Source: Gemmatimonadota bacterium (GTDB taxonomy: Bacteria > Gemmatimonadota > Gemmatimonadetes > Palauibacterales > Palauibacteraceae). From it: a stretch of DNA of 61,069 bases. The position numbers and the translations under genes are program-made. Location of the stretch: the NCBI GenBank assembly GCA_022826685.1, contig JAJDUL010000003.1, forward strand, positions 1 through 61,069, read 5' to 3'. A model generated the notes under the pieces. The model was not told the DNA's origin and ran no database searches. It saw only the letters and a program-made list of their open reading frames with translations. Below are positions 37,457-45,231 of the stretch, one piece after another; position 1 is the stretch's first letter; each line of letters begins with the position of its first letter.

Positions 37457-38157
37457 AGAGGACGCTGGTCTCGGCGCTGCTCATCGCCCTGGCGGCCGCG
37501 CCGCTTGCGGGTCAGATGACCGTCGGCCTGAGGGGCGGCATCGGCAACGCAACTCTGTCCCGGGACATGCCGCGAGTGGAACAGGGAGAAGGAGGGGGAT
37601 CCCGATTCGGGGTCGTCTCGGGGATCGACGTGGGGATTCCTCTGGGCGGTGCCGTGGATCTGCGCGTCGGCATCGGGCTGGCCCAGAAGGGTGGCGGCGC
37701 GGACTCGCCGCCGTCGGTCACCGCGGGCAGGGCGTTCGTCGATGCGACCACCGAACTGGACTACCTGCAATTGTCCGCACTCTTGCGCGCGAGCGCCGAC
37801 GCCGAAGGGGGATTTCTCAATGTCGGCGTCCTCGCCGGGCCCTACATGGCCGTGAACCTTTCGTGCAGCATCGCGCTGACGACGCTCTTTTCTCCGCCCG
37901 GATCGGGGGAGTATCGGTCCTTCGGCGGGCGGCCGCCCTGGGGGACGGAAACGTCATGCGACGGGGACGCCCGCGCCAACTTCAGGACCGCCGACTTCGG
38001 GCTGGCGTTCGGGGCGGGGGCCGAAGTGAAGCTGGGCGATTCGATTGCCCTGGCCTTCGATGTGATCTACGCCATCGGTCTTACCGGTATCGACGACGAC
38101 GGGACCAGGAACCGTCACCTCGCCCTCCAGAGCGGGCTGGTGTTCGCGACAGGTTGA
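37453..38157 (+). CDS. PorT-like outer-membrane beta-barrel protein, paralogue 2
   Basis: A 234-residue secreted protein if it starts at CTG 37453, which overlaps the upstream stop (CTGA). That start gives a normal signal peptide (K-R-T-L-V-S-A-L-L-I, then P-L-A-G-Q). The next in-frame usual start is GTG 37360, deep inside the upstream gene, which would put 31 odd residues before the signal. The mature chain begins M-T-V-G-L-R-G-G-I and ends L-A-L-Q-S-G-L-V-F-A-T-G. It has the same landmarks as the other two barrels: G-I-D-V-G-I-P-L, A-Q-K-G-G, A-F-D-V-I-Y and I-D-D-D. Function is unknown. Confidence 0.75.
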   Translation: MKRTLVSALLIALAAAPLAGQMTVGLRGGIGNATLSRDMPRVEQGEGGGSRFGVVSGIDVGIPLGGAVDLRVGIGLAQKGGGADSPPSVTAGRAFVDATTELDYLQLSALLRASADAEGGFLNVGVLAGPYMAVNLSCSIALTTLFSPPGSGEYRSFGGRPPWGTETSCDGDARANFRTADFGLAFGAGAEVKLGDSIALAFDVIYAIGLTGIDDDGTRNRHLALQSGLVFATG

Positions 38158-38160
38158 GGG

Positions 38161-39009
38161 TCAGCCGCTCGCTCGCCGCTCCAGCACGCAGTACCGGTAC
38201 AGCTTGAGCGTCTCGCGCCAGTCCTCCGGGTACTCCGCCACCATCTGACCCAGCCCGTACTCCTCCGCCAGCTCCGCGAACGTCCCCGATTCGGCGACCT
38301 CGAACGGCGTCTCCCGCTCGAACACCGTCAGGTCCGGGAAGCCCGTGGGGAACGAGGCCTTCATTGCCCGCTCCACCCCCTCGAGCCGCTTGAGGTCCTC
38401 GTCGGTGTCGAACTCGCGGCGCTGCAGGTCCACCGAGAAGTAGTCGAAGGCGATGCGGAGCGACGACATCGCCCCCGCGAGCCGGTTCAGGAACGGCATG
38501 ATGCTCTCGGGGGGCAGGTACATCGTGTTGCCCTCCCAGACCATCAGCGTGGGCGCGGCCGGGTCGAAGCCGAGGTCGGCCAGGTCGCCCGGAACGTCCG
38601 CTTCCAGGTAGTTCGCGTAGAGCGACGGCGGCTGTTCGACCCCGTTCTCCGACAGGATATGGTGCTTGAACTCGAGAACCGCCTTCTGGTCCACCTCGAA
38701 GAAGGCCGCGCCCGCGTTGCGGTAGTGATGCGCCCGCATGTCGAAGCCGCCCCCGAGCAGCACGACCTGGCGGGCCCCGTCCTCGATCCCCCGCTCCACG
38801 AACCGGTTGAAGTAGCGCGTGCGGAACCGGACCATCGTCGTCGAGGGCGGAAACGCCGCGTCCAGTTGCCGGGCGGCCGTGCGGGCCCGGTCGTTCGAGA
38901 ACCACGGGGCGTAGGGATCGTTGAAGAGCGGCTGCGGCTTCTCGGGCTCCAGGGCCCGGATCGACGCGATGACGAAGGCCGTCGCACCGATTTCGTTGAT
39001 ATCGATCAT
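38161..39009 (-). CDS. SAM-dependent methyltransferase, leucine-carboxyl-methyltransferase-like
   Basis: A 282-residue class I methyltransferase of the LCM/PPM1-related family. Near the N-terminus it has G-A-T-A-F-V-I-A-S-I-R-A-L-E, then N-D-P-Y-A-P-W-F. The SAM-binding motif I is V-V-L-L-G-G-G-F-D-M-R-A near 80, followed by the acidic strand end F-F-E-V-D-Q near 100. V-W-E-G-N-T-M-Y-L-P near 155 is characteristic. Small-molecule or carboxylate O-methylation is the family-level expectation. The start could also be ATG 39045 or earlier; ATG 39009 places the conserved block at the very N-terminus. Confidence 0.85.
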   Translation of the reverse strand: MIDINEIGATAFVIASIRALEPEKPQPLFNDPYAPWFSNDRARTAARQLDAAFPPSTTMVRFRTRYFNRFVERGIEDGARQVVLLGGGFDMRAHHYRNAGAAFFEVDQKAVLEFKHHILSENGVEQPPSLYANYLEADVPGDLADLGFDPAAPTLMVWEGNTMYLPPESIMPFLNRLAGAMSSLRIAFDYFSVDLQRREFDTDEDLKRLEGVERAMKASFPTGFPDLTVFERETPFEVAESGTFAELAEEYGLGQMVAEYPEDWRETLKLYRYCVLERRASG

Positions 39010-39226
39010 TCTCGGAGATCCAGGGTTGTGTGAAGAGTGAGTCATCCGGTCGTGGGGACCGCAAGATAGCCGGCACGACATGGCCACCATAGTACCCAGG
39101 CGCAACGATACCTCAGCGAAGTCGGCGGGCCCAGGTCAAGGCCGTGGATCGGAGGATCATACTGTGTCCGCTTGGGTAGAATCGGATACGGCCCGGAGGC
39201 GTCATACCTTTGGCGAAGGGAGGGAC

Positions 39227-40093
39227 GTGCGGTTCCGGAAGCTGCTGCTGACGGGATGTGTCTTGAGCGGGACTGCTTGTGGCGGAGGGTCCCTGGATCT
39301 GCCCATCCCCCCTGACCCCGACCCTGCACCCGACCCTGCACCTGAACCTGTCCGATTCAGTTACCTGTATATCGGCGGGACGGTGACGGATTCCACGGGA
39401 CGTCCCGTGAGTGGCGTCAGAATCGAAGGGGGGGCGCGGTCGCGCGGGTCGGAGAGGCCATGCGGGTTCAGATTCGGCAACGTTCCGAGGAGGTACACTT
39501 TTCCGGACGGGATGTATCGTACTGCGGCGAACGGTCCCGTGTTCGGGGTTCCGTGTGATGCGCTGCTGTTCCTGGAGTTCACGCCCCCGGACGAATCCGG
39601 TCTGTCGGACGTATTGGCAGAGTCTGTCGAAATCACGATCGAGGGACCGGATAATCCCCTGAGCCCGACCAACCCCTTGGTTGTGGATGTCGTGTTGCCC
39701 GGTGTCGACGCCCGTCCGGTCCGCGCGCCGACACCGTCCGGCCCCGCCAGGAATCACGCCAGAGAGGTTGCATACCATGTGATGGGGACCCTGAAGACCG
39801 CTGACGGTCAACCCGTATCCGAAGCCTACATTGAATCTCACACCCTGTTTACCTGGAATTGCCAGCAGGACCGGATCAGTCTCAGGGGAACCACCGATTC
39901 GCTAGGTGCCTTCGAGAACGTTCACCGGGGATCGGTCGCGGCGGATCGAGGGTGTCTGCATCTTTGGGCAGCCAGGAGCTGGGAAGATCAACTAAACGGG
40001 AATAGGGTTCGAAGAACAGTGACATTCCTGATCCCGCCAAGCACTCCGGTGCCTCCCGACACCGTCGTGACTCACTTCGTACTCCCGCGTTAG
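39227..40093 (+). CDS. Lipoprotein with carboxypeptidase-regulatory-like domain
   Basis: A 288-residue lipoprotein starting GTG 39227 behind AGGGA. The signal peptide ends in lipobox S-G-T-A-C (Cys 18), followed by a G-G-G then P-D-P-D-P-A-P-D-P-A repeat linker. A first CarboxypepD_reg-like unit begins I-G-G-T-V-T-D-S-T-G-R-P-V-S-G-V near 45. A second, looser one begins M-G-T-L-K-T-A-D-G-Q-P-V-S-E-A near 185. Paired Cys occur (about 73 and 103, and later 212/242 positions). The shorter protein at 42626-43141 has the same V-T-D-x-x-G-R-P-V-S-G block. A surface-exposed or receptor-like role is a guess. Confidence 0.7.
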   Translation: MRFRKLLLTGCVLSGTACGGGSLDLPIPPDPDPAPDPAPEPVRFSYLYIGGTVTDSTGRPVSGVRIEGGARSRGSERPCGFRFGNVPRRYTFPDGMYRTAANGPVFGVPCDALLFLEFTPPDESGLSDVLAESVEITIEGPDNPLSPTNPLVVDVVLPGVDARPVRAPTPSGPARNHAREVAYHVMGTLKTADGQPVSEAYIESHTLFTWNCQQDRISLRGTTDSLGAFENVHRGSVAADRGCLHLWAARSWEDQLNGNRVRRTVTFLIPPSTPVPPDTVVTHFVLPR

Positions 40094-40283
40094 GGCCGTC
40101 ACCGTGCCTGACGGCGCGGCAGATCTTCGACGTGACGGTTGAGTCCTTCAGCACTTCACGCCCCCGCCGGTGTCCCGCGTAGTTGATGATCGGACGCCAA
40201 CGGGGGAGAATGGGGGGCGTGAGAGCCGCCGCCCCGCTCCGCGGTCGGCCGCCCGCGTACGCATTCGCATGGAGGGAGACGCC

Positions 40284-41051
40284 ATGTCCGCAGGACGCAG
40301 TTCCGCGCAAGCCGCCATCCACGCCGTGGCCCTGGTCCTCGCGCTTGCGGCGGCGCCGCTCGCCGCGCAGACGACCATCGGCGTGCGGGCCGGAATCGGT
40401 CCCGCGAGCCTGTCCGGGGCCGACCTGGAGACCCGGGGCGCCGCCGCGTTCGACGATCCCAGAGACGGGATCGTGGCGGGGGTCGACGCGGGGATCCCGT
40501 TGAGCGGCGGGCTCGGCGTGCGCATCGGCCTGGGGCTGGCTCAGAAGGGTGGGGCCGTGAAGGTGCCGTCGTCGATCACGGCGAGCCGGTCGCTCAACGA
40601 GTCGACGGCCGAGATCGACTACCTGCAGTTCTCCGCGCTCTTTCGCGCGGGCACCGCCGCCGAAGAGGGGCGTCTCAACTTCGGCTTCCTCGCCGGGCCC
40701 TACGTGGCCTTCAACCTCTCGTGCCAGGTGGCGGTGACGTCCGTCGACCCCGGGCCCATCCGCCCCGAGGTCCCTCCGGGCATTCCCAACCGCGTGGGGC
40801 GGACCGGGGGCGCGGGGCGGACGGCGAGCGCGCAGGACACGGAAGTGGCCTGCGGGGAGGGCGGCGTCAGCGAGGTCAAGTCAACCGACTTCGGACTCGC
40901 CCTCGGCGGCGGGTTCCAGGTGAGACTGACCGATTCGCTCGACCTGGCGTTCGACGTGATCTACGCCCGGGGCCTCTCCGAGATCGACGATGAGGGGAAG
41001 AAGACCAGCCACGTCGTCCTCCAGGGCGGCCTCGTGTTCGCCATTGGCTGA
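40284..41051 (+). CDS. PorT-like outer-membrane beta-barrel protein, paralogue 3
   Basis: A 255-residue secreted barrel. ATG 40284 has GGAGGGAG at a good distance and gives a signal peptide ending P-L-A-A-Q. A second ATG at 40269 is in frame. The mature chain starts T-T-I-G-V-R-A-G-I and ends V-L-Q-G-G-L-V-F-A-I-G. It shares with the copy at 37453 the blocks G-V-D-A-G-I-P-L, L-A-Q-K-G-G-A-V, E-I-D-Y-L-Q-F-S-A-L, L-A-G-P-Y-V-A-F-N-L-S-C and A-F-D-V-I-Y. It has an extra P/G-rich loop (about 155-185). Function is unknown. Confidence 0.78.
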   Translation: MSAGRSSAQAAIHAVALVLALAAAPLAAQTTIGVRAGIGPASLSGADLETRGAAAFDDPRDGIVAGVDAGIPLSGGLGVRIGLGLAQKGGAVKVPSSITASRSLNESTAEIDYLQFSALFRAGTAAEEGRLNFGFLAGPYVAFNLSCQVAVTSVDPGPIRPEVPPGIPNRVGRTGGAGRTASAQDTEVACGEGGVSEVKSTDFGLALGGGFQVRLTDSLDLAFDVIYARGLSEIDDEGKKTSHVVLQGGLVFAIG

Positions 41052-41067
41052 GCCCGCATCGCCAGGG

Positions 41068-41382
41068 TCACCGCCTGACGACGACCACGTACTCCTGTTC
41101 GATCACCCGGTGGAACCGCTGCGGCAGCCTCGCCCAGTCCCTCGCCTCGACGAGGAACGGGATCGTGGATTCCCGCACCGCCTCTTCAAAGTCCAGCAGT
41201 TGGTCGGCGGGGATGTCCTCAAGCCCCGGCCCGCGCAGCACCAGATCGAGGTCGCTTCCCTCGTGGCCGAGGCCGCTCACGCGGCTGCCGTACGCCCACA
41301 CCTCGACATCCGGCAGGTGCTCCCGGAGCAGTGCTTCGAGCACCCGCCGGTGCCTTGCGGACAGGTTCACGCGGTCAGGCAT
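41068..41382 (-). CDS. mntA: MntA-type minimal nucleotidyltransferase antitoxin
   Basis: A 104-residue minimal nucleotidyltransferase. The catalytic motif G-S-x10-D-x-D is exact: G32 S33, then D44-L-D46. In type VII HepT/MntA systems this enzyme AMPylates a tyrosine in the toxin and so blocks it. The N-terminus H-R-R-V-L-E-A-L-L-R-E-H resembles the small NTase family. It is encoded after the toxin and its start overlaps the toxin's end by 8 nt. The third acidic residue usually found further on is not obvious to me. Position and motif together support the assignment. Confidence 0.82.
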   Translation of the reverse strand: MPDRVNLSARHRRVLEALLREHLPDVEVWAYGSRVSGLGHEGSDLDLVLRGPGLEDIPADQLLDFEEAVRESTIPFLVEARDWARLPQRFHRVIEQEYVVVVRR

Positions 41383-41800
41383 CGTCCGCCCGGTCGATCA
41401 TGTCGGCGAGCGCCTTGGCGTCGACGATGAAATCCGGCAACAGCTTCAGCGTGGCCTCCGCGAAATCCTCGCCGTAGTCGTGCGCCGTTTCGTTACGGTT
41501 GTCCCGGTAGTGCAGCCAACGTTCGACCGCTTCGCAGTCCACGAGGTCGTGGCGGGCCGCGTGGCGGAACAGATCCTTGAAGTGCAGGCGGTCCGCCTGG
41601 CGATTGCTGGCGAACCACGCGGCGAGCCGCTTCCGCAGCAGCTTTCCGCTCTGCTCGAGTACGAGTTCGAACTCCTTGACGCAGGCGGCGCGGTAGATGT
41701 CGTACATGACATCGTCGCGGTCCTCCTGCGTTTCGATTCCCTCGACCGCCCGCTCCAGCGAAGCGATGCAACGGCGCAAGAACGTAGTGTCGATGCTCAC
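41375..41800 (-). CDS. hepT: HepT-type HEPN toxin (NTase substrate-binding family)
   Basis: A 141-residue helical protein of the HI0074-like nucleotidyltransferase substrate-binding family. It contains R102-x4-H107-x-Y109 in R-N-E-T-A-H-D-Y, the exact HepT motif: R and H form the HEPN RNase site and Y is the residue AMPylated by MntA. The rest is all-helical and Arg/Glu-rich. Its 3' end overlaps mntA by 8 nt. ATG 41800 has no strong ribosome site, but the frame starts cleanly with F-L-R-R-C-I-A-S-L-E-R-A-V-E. The pair is a type VII toxin-antitoxin candidate. Confidence 0.82.
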   Translation of the reverse strand: MSIDTTFLRRCIASLERAVEGIETQEDRDDVMYDIYRAACVKEFELVLEQSGKLLRKRLAAWFASNRQADRLHFKDLFRHAARHDLVDCEAVERWLHYRDNRNETAHDYGEDFAEATLKLLPDFIVDAKALADMIDRADDA

Positions 41801-41944
41801 GTCGCACCGCTATCGGTGTTGGTGCTTGCCATCGTCGTCTTCGGTTCCATCGCGTGTCGGCCGGGGCCACTCAACGGTCTCAGGTTGCCGCCAAGATACG
41901 ATATGCGCCGTACCCCGGTCACTTGTTCGGCGTGGAGGCGTCCC

Positions 41945-42505
41945 TCAGGGCCAGAGCCAGCCGAAGGCGCCGCCGGTCACGAGGCCGTAGACGAGGCCGT
42001 CGAACATGCTGCGGGCCGTGGCCGGCCAGCCCTGGAAGGTCCAGATCGCGTCCTGGGCGTGCGCGAGCGCATATCCCATCGCCGCGGCGACCGATGTGAT
42101 CTTGAAGACCTGCATGTATTCCGCGCCCGGTCCAAGCGCGAGGCCGGCGACATAGGCCGTGAGCAGACCCACCACCAGAGAGTAGACGAACCACTGCACG
42201 AGCTGGCTCCCCCGCATGAGCGGATGGCCGGCGGGCAGCACCGTCATGAAGGCGACTGGGCCGCGCCTCACCTTCTCCTGGAACGCCTCGCTCCTGAGAA
42301 CCTCGTGGGACGCCGCGTGCGGGACGGAGTAGGTCCCGCCGGGGATGTCGAAGCCGCGCAGGGCGTCCATCACGCCGTCCTCGTCCGGAAGCGCCCGGTA
42401 GTCGTGCCGGTGGTAGTTGAGAACCATGTGGATGACGCAACTCGCGACGAACACGAGCACGCCCGAGACCAGGATGGGAAGCCAGAGACTGAACACCGAA
42501 ACCAT
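41945..42505 (-). CDS. Four-helix membrane protein of unknown function
   Basis: A 186-residue integral membrane protein with a first helix near 8-30 that ends H-M-V-L-N-Y-H-R-H-D-Y. A soluble loop follows, then helices near 110-135, 145-160 and 170-186. The periplasmic/cytosolic loop has G-F-D-I-P-G-G-T-Y-S-V-P-H-A-A-S and P-V-A-F-M-T-V-L-P-A-G-H-P-L. I do not recognise a named family, although similar proteins occur in several soil and marine bacteria. GGAGAG precedes ATG 42505. A TATGATCC box lies 46 nt upstream on the same strand (42551-42556), without a good -35. Confidence 0.7.
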   Translation of the reverse strand: MVSVFSLWLPILVSGVLVFVASCVIHMVLNYHRHDYRALPDEDGVMDALRGFDIPGGTYSVPHAASHEVLRSEAFQEKVRRGPVAFMTVLPAGHPLMRGSQLVQWFVYSLVVGLLTAYVAGLALGPGAEYMQVFKITSVAAAMGYALAHAQDAIWTFQGWPATARSMFDGLVYGLVTGGAFGWLWP

Positions 42506-42625
42506 GGATTCTCTCCGTCGCCGAGGATGAGCGGGACCGTCCCTCCACGGATCATATCCCGCTCGGTCCGGTAGGAACGAGAGCGCGAACCGGAACGGCG
42601 GATGCCGGTACTCTGAGGGAGGACG

Positions 42626-43141
42626 ATGGGAAAGGTTGTAGCAGGTGGCCGGAGACGAAGAGGAGTGTCGGCGTTCTGCCTGGCGCTGGGATGCGTGCCT
42701 ATGCTCGCGGTTCCGGCTTGTCAGGAGTCGGACACCTGGAACCGGTGCGGTTGGGCCGGAGGTGGCGAGGTGTTCGCCTCGTCCTGCCCCCCGCCGACAT
42801 ACGAGCGGCTGATCAGCGGCACCGTGACGGACATGTCCGGGAGGCCGGTGTCGGGCACGCGAGTCAACGTGATCTCTCAATCGTTGCGCCCCGCAGGCTG
42901 CGTATGGCATGGACCGGTAAGGGCCCTTGTCACGTCCTCGGCTGGAGGGTACTCCGAGAGACTGGGCAGTACCGAGCCCATCGGCTGCGTGAGAGTGCGT
43001 GTCCGGCCGGCGGAGGGGTTGGGGCTGGCGGAGGTCCTGCTGGATACGACGGGAGTGACCTACTACGACAGCAGGGACCCGACGCTCGCCGCCGATACGC
43101 TGACCATAAACGTAGCGCTGCCGTCCGCACCGAGTTCGTGA
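42626..43141 (+). CDS. Lipoprotein with carboxypeptidase-regulatory-like domain (short form)
   Basis: A 171-residue lipoprotein. A basic n-region (G-R-R-R-R) and long hydrophobic stretch end in A-V-P-A-C (Cys 32). A CarboxypepD_reg-like unit begins I-S-G-T-V-T-D-M-S-G-R-P-V-S-G near 63. Its N-terminal end carries C-G and C-P-P Cys residues, and further Cys occur at about 91 and 119, as in the longer lipoprotein at 39227-40093. The two look like paralogues by block order. The ATG choice is by signal peptide. Function is unknown. Confidence 0.65.
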   Translation: MGKVVAGGRRRRGVSAFCLALGCVPMLAVPACQESDTWNRCGWAGGGEVFASSCPPPTYERLISGTVTDMSGRPVSGTRVNVISQSLRPAGCVWHGPVRALVTSSAGGYSERLGSTEPIGCVRVRVRPAEGLGLAEVLLDTTGVTYYDSRDPTLAADTLTINVALPSAPSS

Positions 43142-43170
43142 CGGCGCGAGCGACCGAAGGTGTCAGGCGT

Positions 43171-43383
43171 TCAGACCTTGGGGCCGTCTTCCAGCAGGCT
43201 TTGGAGGAGCCATAGGCAAGCGACGCACAGGAGGACGCCGACGAGGGCGGTGTAGCGTCCCCAGCCCGGCCCGTACCAGGCCAGCGCTCCACCCAGCAGC
43301 GCCCCCACGATGCTGGCGCCGAACGCGATCCGGTACCATCTCGGCCAATACTTCGGCCGAAACCTGTGCGACCACTTGCTCAT
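43171..43383 (-). CDS. Small two-helix membrane protein
   Basis: A 70-residue protein. A basic, aromatic N-terminus (S-K-W-S-H-R-F-R-P-K-Y-W-P-R-W-Y-R) is followed by two predicted membrane helices, about 20-38 and 46-62, separated by G-P-G-W-G-R-Y. A mutated copy of this gene lies at 34640-34853, which supports the frame being a real gene. No family name is recognised. The gene lies between the short lipoprotein and the BrnTA module on the minus strand. Confidence 0.6.
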   Translation of the reverse strand: MSKWSHRFRPKYWPRWYRIAFGASIVGALLGGALAWYGPGWGRYTALVGVLLCVACLWLLQSLLEDGPKV

Positions 43384-43429
43384 CGCGTCACGTCCTCCGT
43401 GGGTTCGGGAGGGTCAGATCCGTCAGATC

Positions 43430-43696
43430 CTACGCTCGGTCTCGCCGGTTGGATTCCGCAATCCAGTCTCGCAGGGCTTCATCGATCCGCGTCTGCCAAC
43501 CGCGGCCACCGGCCCGAAAATGATCGATCACCTCCGGGGACAGCCGGATGGTGGTGGACACCTTCGGTCGGGCCTTCGGCGGACGGCCTCGGCGGACGGG
43601 CACCTTGGCGAACTTCTCCGGCCAGCCGTCCCTGGAGAGATCGGGCGCCGTGTCGGGATCAAAACCATTGGCTGTAGATCCGTCGCTCTCGTTCAT
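43430..43696 (-). CDS. brnA: BrnA antitoxin
   Basis: An 88-residue antitoxin with the BrnA RHH-type DNA-binding pattern: a basic stretch (R-R-G-R-P-P-K-A-R-P-K) and V-S-T-T-I-R-L-S-P-E-V-I-D-H-F-R-A near 45, then G-R-G-W-Q-T-R-I-D-E-A-L-R-D-W-I. BrnA binds BrnT and represses the operon promoter. Its start lies inside the brnT reading frame (38-nt overlap), the usual BrnTA order of toxin first. A shorter relic of a second BrnA is at 56668-56799. Confidence 0.85.
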   Translation of the reverse strand: MNESDGSTANGFDPDTAPDLSRDGWPEKFAKVPVRRGRPPKARPKVSTTIRLSPEVIDHFRAGGRGWQTRIDEALRDWIAESNRRDRA

Positions 43697-43928
43697 TGGC
43701 TTTCCTTATGCTGATGACCCTGCATGCGTTGTCACGAGGCGTCCAAACGAGTACCACCATCGCGTCGTCAAGAAAGCCGATGGTGATGAAGCGAGCCTCG
43801 CCGTAGTCTTGACGATCATCCTCGATGGTCAGCGTCACGCCAGCGAACACCTCCGCCGCCCGCGCCATATCCAAGCCTCGAGCCATGATCGTCAGCGCGC
43901 ATTTTTTTTGGTCGAACTCGATCCGCAT
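43659..43928 (-). CDS. brnT: BrnT toxin
   Basis: An 89-residue ribonuclease toxin of the BrnT family. It keeps the core pattern E-V-F-A-G-V, D-D-R-x-D-Y-G-E-A-R near 38-46, I-G-F-L-D-D, V-V-L-V-W-T-P-R and R-V-I-S-I-R-K-A-N-E-R-E-R-R-I-Y near 69-85. The N-terminal D-x-x-K-x-x-x-N-x-x-K-H-G block of the family is altered here (D-Q-K-K-C-A-L-T-I-M-A-R-G), so the usual Asn and His are absent. Whether activity is kept is unclear. brnA follows and overlaps by 38 nt. Confidence 0.83.
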   Translation of the reverse strand: MRIEFDQKKCALTIMARGLDMARAAEVFAGVTLTIEDDRQDYGEARFITIGFLDDAMVVLVWTPRDNACRVISIRKANERERRIYSQWF

Positions 43929-43930
43929 AA

Positions 43931-43959
43931 TTATTGTTACTACATAAAGTCGATGTCAA
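43931..43959 (-). promoter_or_regulatory. Probable brnTA promoter
   Basis: On the minus strand a perfect TTGACA (43954-43959) is followed, after 17 bp, by CAATAA (43931-43936), directly before ATG 43928. The region is AT-rich, unlike the surrounding DNA. BrnA commonly represses its own promoter, so an operator probably overlaps. The short distance to the start would leave almost no leader. Confidence 0.5.
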
Positions 43960-44205
43960 GCAGGTTCCGCTCGCCATGGTGCGGGCCTCGCCGGCAGACC
44001 GACGGCGATGGGCTGAGCGCCCAGATCTTCTCTCCTCGCACACCTCATTGTCCGTCCCGTCTTGAAGCCGGTCTCAACGAGGTGGATGGCGCGGACGGCA
44101 CTCGCCCGACGGCGGCTAAACCCCGAGACTCGTCTGCAACCGGGGTTCCACGCATTTTCGAACCAACGCAGCTTCAGCGTCGCGCCGGCACGGAGGGGAG
44201 AGCGC

Positions 44206-45231
44206 GTGTACACAACCTGCATCTTCTGCAAGAAACCCCTCCCCTCGAACGAGGTGGTGGAGGAGTTCCCGGTCGGGCGTCGGCTCGCGTTCGACCCGGC
44301 GAAGGGACGGCTGTGGGTGGTGTGCAGGAGGTGCCGCCGGTGGAACCTGACTCCGCTCGAGGAGCGCTGGGAAGCGATCGAAACCTGCGAGCGGATCTTC
44401 CGTGACACGCCCATGCGCGCCTCGACCGACAACATCGGGATCGCCCGCCACCGGGGCGGCTTGGACCTGGTCAGGATCGGGGCGCCGCCACGAGACGAGT
44501 TCGCGGCCTGGCGGTACGGAGACCAGTTCGGGACGCGGATGCGCCGTGCCGGCGTTGTGGGCCTCGCCAGCGGCGTGACCATGCTTGCGGCGATGCAGCT
44601 TTCGTTGCCGGTCGTCGGCACGTTGGGGTTCGCGGCCGTGTGTCCGTACCTCGCGTGGACCCACCTTCGCCCGATGGCCAAGGTTCGGGTCGGCGGCAAG
44701 GCCGGCGCAGACGGCCCCGTTCGCCCGGAGAGCGTCGCGAAGTTCAGGTTCTCCGACGTCAACTCGATTCGCATGCTGCCGGGCGATAGCGCCTCCGGCT
44801 TCCGCGTGGAGATTGACCGGGGACTGCGGAGGGCCTGGTTCAAGGGCGAAGACGCCCGCCGGGTGGCCACCGCCATCGTTCCCCTGGTGAACCGTGAGGG
44901 CGGCACCCGCAACACCGTCCGGCGCGCCGTGGACGCCATCGAATCAAGCGGGCACCCCACCCGTTTCATCGCGGATGTGGTCAACAGGAAACACAGCGGA
45001 TTGACGGGCCGGACGGGGTACGTCCGCGCCATGCCGACACCTCTCCGGCTCGCTGTGGAGATGTCCCTCCACGAGGAGCAGGAACGCCGCGCGCTGGAAG
45101 GCGAACTCTGGATCCTCGAACAGGCGTGGAGGGAAGCGGAGGAAATTGCGGCGATCGCCGACAAACTCCTCCTCCCCGCCCACGCCGACGAGTTCTTCGA
45201 GCGACACGGCGGCAAGGGTCGCACGCCATGA
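44206..45231 (+). CDS. Zinc-ribbon membrane protein of unknown function
   Basis: A 341-residue protein starting GTG 44206 behind a strong GGAGGGGAG site. The N-terminus has C5-x2-C8 (C-I-F-C-K-K-P-L) and C40-x2-C43 (C-R-R-C-R-R-W-N), a zinc-ribbon pair. The following L-T-P-L-E-E-R-W-E-A-I-E-x-C-E segment is conserved in the many uncharacterised relatives I recall. Two hydrophobic helices lie near 120-150. The C-terminal ~150 residues are charged and helical (E-E-Q-E-R-R-A-L-E and R-E-A-E-E-I). Its stop overlaps the SulP start (ATGA), suggesting joint expression. No activity can be assigned. Confidence 0.7.
   Translation: MYTTCIFCKKPLPSNEVVEEFPVGRRLAFDPAKGRLWVVCRRCRRWNLTPLEERWEAIETCERIFRDTPMRASTDNIGIARHRGGLDLVRIGAPPRDEFAAWRYGDQFGTRMRRAGVVGLASGVTMLAAMQLSLPVVGTLGFAAVCPYLAWTHLRPMAKVRVGGKAGADGPVRPESVAKFRFSDVNSIRMLPGDSASGFRVEIDRGLRRAWFKGEDARRVATAIVPLVNREGGTRNTVRRAVDAIESSGHPTRFIADVVNRKHSGLTGRTGYVRAMPTPLRLAVEMSLHEEQERRALEGELWILEQAWREAEEIAAIADKLLLPAHADEFFERHGGKGRTP

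Noticed and set aside
39300-39350. P-D-P-A repeat DNA as a regulatory repeat
   Set aside because: It is the coding sequence of a short Pro/Asp linker in a lipoprotein.
42551-42579. Third copy of the TTGGTG-17-TATGAT promoter
   Set aside because: Only TATGATCC is shared; the -35 position reads CGTTCC and the spacer differs, so it is not the same element.
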